Shown here in pieces: positions 20,208-23,171 of a DNA stretch of 23,171 bases; positions within the stretch are counted from its first letter, which is position 1; every line of letters begins with the position of its first letter. The translations under genes and the position numbers were made by a program. The DNA comes from a virus, in the IMG/VR virus record IMGVR_UViG_3300038834_000134, positions 10,482-33,652 of that record; one strand, written 5' to 3'. The notes beneath the pieces were generated by a model that was not told the origin of the DNA, did not search any database, and was given only the letters and a program-made list of their open reading frames with translations.

Positions 20208-20624
20208 CTATATAGCTGAAGTTATGGCACCACTTGTGATAAAGGTTATATTTACCTCTTGTATCTCACCAAGTGTTGCACCATACTCTGCATTGGTGAC
20301 TATTCCAGAAAAACCAATTTTTTTAGCAGATTGCGCAGAGTCAGGGAACAACTCAAATAATGCGTCTGCAGCATCACCAGTTACAAGAACATCATCAATA
20401 AATGCTTGGTAATCTGAGTTACCAGATGGGTTGTAAAGAAGTGTTGCAGAACCTTCACCAGAAATTAGGCCACCAACAAAAGTTTTTGATGTGTCTCCCA
20501 TTTTTGTGGTTTCCATTGTGTCTTTAGTGACAGACAATGACCATGCTCTTAAATCACTTACATCTGCCTCAGTACCAGCAGCATTGTGGAACATAATTTT
20601 TCCAACATCACCTTTTACAGCCAT
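20208..20624 (-). CDS. V: Major tail tube protein
   Basis: 138 aa. MAVKGDVGKIMFHNAAGTEA at the start, then LRAWSLSVTKDTMETTKMGD (25-44), the tube signature in which a W-S-L/V-S-x-x-x-D-x-x-x-T-x-x-G-D/A-x-x stretch is followed by GGLISGEGSATLLYNPSG. The C-terminal half is beta-rich (IGFSGIVTNAEYGATLGEIQ, VNITFITSGAI). Length fits the short single-domain tail tube proteins without the lambda gpV Ig extension. Hexameric rings of it form the tail tube. It lies immediately before the chaperone pair, the standard place. Confidence 0.88.
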   Translation of the reverse strand: MAVKGDVGKIMFHNAAGTEADVSDLRAWSLSVTKDTMETTKMGDTSKTFVGGLISGEGSATLLYNPSGNSDYQAFIDDVLVTGDAADALFELFPDSAQSAKKIGFSGIVTNAEYGATLGEIQEVNITFITSGAITSAI

Positions 20625-20649
20625 AACAAAAAAAAGTATTTATTTTATA

Positions 20650-20802
20650 TTAACCTTTTTTAGTATTTTTCACATCTTTTTTGGCATTTTGTTGTGCCTC
20701 ATAATATTTTCTACATTCTGGGTCCCAATATTGTGACTCTCTTCTACCCTTTACTGCTTCGATTGCATCAAGCATATCTTCAGTAATTTCAAGCTTTGCC
20801 AT
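20650..20802 (-). CDS. Small hypothetical protein between tail terminator and tube genes
   Basis: 50 aa, MAKLEITEDMLDAIEAVKGR, then RESQYWDPECRKYYEAQQNA and a Lys-rich end. It is helical and charged. The ATG at 20802 lies 2 nt after the terminator gene stop; a 25-nt A/T-rich gap precedes the tube gene on its other side. The W-D-P-E-C-R-K-Y-Y pattern gives it the look of a real conserved small protein, but I cannot name a family. Confidence 0.6.
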   Translation of the reverse strand: MAKLEITEDMLDAIEAVKGRRESQYWDPECRKYYEAQQNAKKDVKNTKKG

Positions 20803-20804
20803 AG

Positions 20805-21212
20805 TTAAAGTTCCTCGTAAATCTCAAATGTTATTCTAAGTTGTGTTTGAAACTTGCCTTCTGGACTAGATGCCAAAACTTCTGGACCTACTGGCGAGTC
20901 AAAAATAACATCTGATACTGTCACTTTATTGTAAAGGTCACGCAACCTTTTGCCAATTGTAAAGTTTGCCCCAGGACCAATTCCTTCTTCTGTAAATATA
21001 TTAATTAGAACAAGGCCAACTAAAACATTTACACCACCAGCCAAGTATCTACCTGTTCCAAAACTTGTAAGACATTGAACAAAGGTATCTTCTGTTGTTG
21101 AATCAAAAGACATATTACCAAATACAACAGGTATAGCAGGGCTTGATGCTAACTCTGTTGCAAGTCTGCCTTCAATCGTTGATCTTACTGTGTTTAAATC
21201 TAATGCTGCCAT
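20805..21212 (-). CDS. U: Tail terminator protein (lambda U-like)
   Basis: 135 aa. MAALDLNTVRSTIEGRLATE at the start and the pattern PAIPVVFGNMSFDSTTEDTF (25-44), FGTGRYLAGGVNVLVGLVLI and ending FQTQLRITFEIYEEL match the compact alpha/beta tail terminator fold (N-terminal helix, E-x-x-F-V-x, G-x-x-x-R-x-x-G, F-x-x-x-I-x-F-x). The position between the gp10-like protein and the tube protein is the expected one. It caps the finished tube as a hexamer and joins it to the head. Shares one base with the upstream gene end. Confidence 0.82.
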   Translation of the reverse strand: MAALDLNTVRSTIEGRLATELASSPAIPVVFGNMSFDSTTEDTFVQCLTSFGTGRYLAGGVNVLVGLVLINIFTEEGIGPGANFTIGKRLRDLYNKVTVSDVIFDSPVGPEVLASSPEGKFQTQLRITFEIYEEL

Positions 21213-21553
21213 TATGCTCTCCTAAATTCATCTTCAATAAAACCTTCAAGCTGTTTGGCAATTAATTCAGGATAACCTTTAATTGTTTGTTGTCTTGTTC
21301 TATATTGACCACCCCAACTTGGTGGCAGACTTGTACCATAAGCAACTGGTTCAGCATATTCTATATCTGTAAAGACTTCCCCAACAAAAGGTTGTATATC
21401 ATTTTGCCATGATGCTCTTAAATTACCAGTTTCGCCAACTGGCGTTGCCTTTTTTACTTCTGCTTCCCATAACAAAGTTGCTTTTTTTACAGTACGAATT
21501 ACTTTATCTTCAAAGTGTTCGCCAATACCAGACAATCTTATTTCTCTTGCCAT
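21212..21553 (-). CDS. HK97 gp10-like tail completion protein
   Basis: 113 aa. The core AEVKKATPVGETGNLRASWQ (31-50) is the family hallmark (A/K-x-x-T-P-V-x-T-G-x-L-R-x-S-W), followed by EYAEPVAYGTSLPPSW, matching the Y-A-x-x-V-x-x-G-T segment. Similar to HK97 gp10 and lambda gpZ type proteins, which sit at the head-tail neck. Placed between stopper and terminator genes, as in other siphoviruses. Confidence 0.85.
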   Translation of the reverse strand: MAREIRLSGIGEHFEDKVIRTVKKATLLWEAEVKKATPVGETGNLRASWQNDIQPFVGEVFTDIEYAEPVAYGTSLPPSWGGQYRTRQQTIKGYPELIAKQLEGFIEDEFRRA

Positions 21554-21555
21554 AG

Positions 21556-21909
21556 TTACCTCAGTACAAGTTCAAAGCTAATTGGTGTATTATTCTGTTC
21601 ATTAACAGAAATACTAATAATTTTAAATTCAACACTACTTATGACAACCCTATCTTTTGTTGTAGGTACAAAGGTTATGTCATTTGCAGAAATAGTAAGA
21701 ATCTTATCTTGCGACTCAATGAGATCGTTTACTTCTGACCTTGAAACATTATCAAGTACACCTTTTATGGTTGTATCAGATGTTGTCTCTGTTATGGCAC
21801 CAGTGGTTGTATTGTAGCTGCCAGTACTAACTCGCCTTATAGTTACATCTCCACCAAGTTTACTTAGTGTCTTTGATGCAGCTTTTTTTAAGGCGTTTGC
21901 AAGGCTCAT
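21556..21909 (-). CDS. Head-tail stopper/joining protein
   Basis: 117 aa, MSLANALKKAASKTLSKLGG, then DVTIRRVSTGSYNTTTGAIT (21-40), TIKGVLDNVSRSEVNDLIES and VVISSVEFKIISISVNEQNN. A helix followed by a small beta-barrel with V-T-I-x-R-x-x-x-G-x-Y-x-x-x-T-G and I-x-G-V-x-D motifs is typical of head-tail joining proteins (SPP1 gp16 / HK97 gp9-like stoppers). It overlaps the next upstream gene by 4 nt. Confidence 0.78.
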   Translation of the reverse strand: MSLANALKKAASKTLSKLGGDVTIRRVSTGSYNTTTGAITETTSDTTIKGVLDNVSRSEVNDLIESQDKILTISANDITFVPTTKDRVVISSVEFKIISISVNEQNNTPISFELVLR

Positions 21910-22127
21910 ATTAGATAAGCAATAACAGTGCCACTATCAAGCTTGACACTTGTAATAACACCTTCAATGGCAGTATTAGATTTAAACTGCAGAGATGTTA
22001 AATCGCCTGTAATGTTTTCTGCTACAAGTGTATTAATAACAGAATCTTGTAATGCTTTTATACAGCCAAAACGACCTGTATGTGCAGCAGTATCATTAAT
22101 AATTTTGGCGGCTGGGTAGTAGCTCAT
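21906..22127 (-). CDS. Small conserved structural-region protein
   Basis: 73 aa, MSYYPAAKIINDTAAHTGRF, then GCIKALQDSVINTLVAENIT and IEGVITSVKLDSGTVIAYLI. The T-G-x-F-G-x-I-x-A-L-x-D-x-V-I and I-x-G-x-x-x-S-V/I-x-L-x-S-G-x-V-I-A-Y pattern is familiar from marine phage capsid/neck regions, where such short beta proteins are common; role unknown, maybe a virion component. GGAG lies just before the ATG. It is coupled to the stopper gene by ATGA. Confidence 0.7.
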   Translation of the reverse strand: MSYYPAAKIINDTAAHTGRFGCIKALQDSVINTLVAENITGDLTSLQFKSNTAIEGVITSVKLDSGTVIAYLI

Positions 22128-22129
22128 TG

Positions 22130-22690
22130 TTAACTCCTTTTGATTGCGACATTGCCTGGACCACTAATTCGTAAACCAGTAAAATACCGTTCAAATAGTG
22201 GTGGTACTCTATCAGCACCAACCGAACCATAAAAATTCGGTGTTGCATCTAGATTACCAATTTTTACATTTTTAAAATCTTCAAGACCACTCAATCCTAA
22301 ACCATTACGATTATTATTCAAGTAAACAGCAAGAATAACTTGCGCCTTCTTAACTTGCTCAGGTATCTCTGTCTCTGCGAAATAATCTGTTGATATTCTG
22401 AATGGAAAACCTATTGAATATGTATTTATGTAAGTGTCTGGTTTCCTTACACCCTGTCTAGGCCATTGTAATGCCTGTGTATTAGTTACTCTCGCGCCTA
22501 AAAATCTTTCTCGGTCAACTCTGATTGCAGCAGTAAATAAAGCTCTGTTTTTATTGTCAGTATTTGAACCATCCCATGCAGCCACATCATCATCTGCAAC
22601 AAGACCCTCTATTATTGCGTTTGCATCAGACAGTGTTATGTAACTGTTCGCTGATGCTCCTCCTACTGTTGCGTCTATCGAGATTGCCAT
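22130..22690 (-). CDS. Head-tail connector/adaptor protein (DnaT-like fold)
   Basis: 186 aa. ASANSYITLSDANAIIEGLV (13-32) with the following helices, RALFTAAIRVDRERFLGARV and LQWPRQGVRKPD (74-85), then IPEQVKKAQVILAVYL (109-124) match the phage head-tail adaptor group sometimes labelled DnaT-like ssDNA-binding (S-Y-x-x-x-x-x-A-x-x-Y/I ... L-x-W-P-R-x-G ... I-P-x-x-V-x-x-A). The first gene of the neck series; expected to form a ring on the portal. Its N-terminal codons overlap the 53-aa gene by 65 nt. Confidence 0.8.
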   Translation of the reverse strand: MAISIDATVGGASANSYITLSDANAIIEGLVADDDVAAWDGSNTDNKNRALFTAAIRVDRERFLGARVTNTQALQWPRQGVRKPDTYINTYSIGFPFRISTDYFAETEIPEQVKKAQVILAVYLNNNRNGLGLSGLEDFKNVKIGNLDATPNFYGSVGADRVPPLFERYFTGLRISGPGNVAIKRS

Positions 22691-22787
22691 TTTGTTTTAC
22701 TTTGGTTTTCTTTTTTTTAGAGGGAGCAGAGACTACCAATTTGGCAGCCTCTTGTTCTCTCATACGCTTAAAAGCGAACATTCCCAT
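22626..22787 (-). CDS. Small basic protein overlapping the connector gene
   Basis: 53 aa, MGMFAFKRMREQEAAKLVVS at the start, then APSKKKKTKVKQN and an Arg/Ser-rich end. The M-F-A-F-K-R-x-R-E-x-E-A-A-K start is a pattern I recall from small genes at this place in marine phages. The ATG overlaps the preceding stop (TAATG). The last 65 nt overlap the connector start in another frame. Without it there would be a 96-bp gap. Role unknown; the basic tail could bind nucleic acid. Confidence 0.6.
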   Translation of the reverse strand: MGMFAFKRMREQEAAKLVVSAPSKKKKTKVKQNGNLDRRNSRRSISEQLHNTV

Positions 22788-23152
22788 TAGCTTGAAGCAC
22801 CCTTGAGTGCAACAAAGCTAAGAACAATCGCTTCAGACTCAGATCCACTTGTCAAATTGGTAACAGATATTTTGAAAGATCCGTCAGCAATTAAGTTGGC
22901 TTGTGCCATATAAGCACCAGCAGTTCCACCAGAGCTATGGTTTACAAGAACAACATCAGTAGATGAAATTTTACTGTTAGTGACAGTGAAACTTACTTCT
23001 GCACCAGCACCTAAAGCAGCACCATTCATAGTGATTTGACCAGACTCTGCATTGAGAGTTACACCTGTTGATTTATTAGATGCTTGGGTTACTGTACCGC
23101 CTGTTGTTGGTCCAGTTAACTTACCAGCACTAACCTCGAATAAACTTGGCAT
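22787..23152 (-). CDS. Decoration-like capsid-region protein
   Basis: 121 aa, beta-rich and low in charge. GKLTGPTTGGTVTQASNKST (10-29), then GVTLNAESGQITMNGAALGA (30-49), EVSFTVTNSKISSTDVVLVN and SEAIVLSFVALKGA. This is a very recognisable type in marine phage metagenomes, often near the major capsid gene, and is probably a head decoration or other virion surface protein. The ATG at 23152 is 19 nt from the window edge; the major capsid gene probably lies just to the right. Confidence 0.7.
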   Translation of the reverse strand: MPSLFEVSAGKLTGPTTGGTVTQASNKSTGVTLNAESGQITMNGAALGAGAEVSFTVTNSKISSTDVVLVNHSSGGTAGAYMAQANLIADGSFKISVTNLTSGSESEAIVLSFVALKGASS

Positions 23153-23171
23153 GATTTAATTACCTTTAGTC

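Noticed and set aside
20625-20649. A/T-rich gap between the 50-aa gene and the tail tube gene as a promoter
   Set aside because: No paired -35/-10 hexamers with acceptable spacing; probably only a translation spacer.

Overview
The window is a 23 kb piece of an AT-rich tailed-phage genome with a lambda-like, siphovirus-type tail. A marine cyanophage (host Prochlorococcus or Synechococcus) is the best guess. The base for this is a set of small signal-peptide and membrane proteins at about 7.3-9.7 kb, plus decoration-like and tail-fibre proteins, that match sequence styles I remember from marine cyanophage and marine metagenomic phage genomes. This is recalled, not searched. No integrase, tRNA, insertion sequence or CRISPR array is visible.

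Layout. (1) 1-89: start of a minus-strand gene that leaves the window. (2) 90-235: divergent control region. (3) 236-6515: plus-strand early operon of tightly packed, mostly overlapping small genes. It carries a cytosine methyltransferase-like protein, a DUF2958 protein, a RecE-like PD-(D/E)XK nuclease, an ERF single-strand annealing protein, an excisionase-like helix-turn-helix protein, a possible ssDNA-binding protein and a Zn-binding protein. (4) 6508-6941: two small minus-strand genes facing the early operon. (5) 7042-8816: plus-strand cassette of one membrane protein and three signal-peptide proteins. (6) 8813-8844: hairpin at the convergent junction. (7) 8851-10361: small minus-strand genes downstream of the tail fibre, two of them looking related in style to the secreted cassette. 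(8) 10418-23152: minus-strand morphogenesis operon, transcribed right to left: decoration-like protein, head-tail connectors, tail completion and terminator, tail tube, G/GT chaperones with a -1 frameshift, tape measure, M, L, K, I, J homologues and a tail fibre.

How it works together. The nuclease/annealing pair next to a possible SSB looks like a phage homologous recombination module in the early operon. The structural operon keeps lambda gene order from connector to J. The cassette at 7.0-9.8 kb sits where lysis or host-surface functions often lie, but its role is unknown.

Most interesting signal. Three transcription starts (minus strand before position 89, and plus strand before 1142 and 2213) carry the same short 5' leader. 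A promoter -10 is followed 8-9 nt later by a small stem with a GAGA loop. The stem sequence differs between copies but pairing is kept. It is followed at once by AC(C)AACCTC and, 9-12 nt later, by ATG. Two of the three also share the 12-mer ATACCGAACATT at the same distance upstream. This looks like an undescribed phage leader RNA controlling a small regulon.
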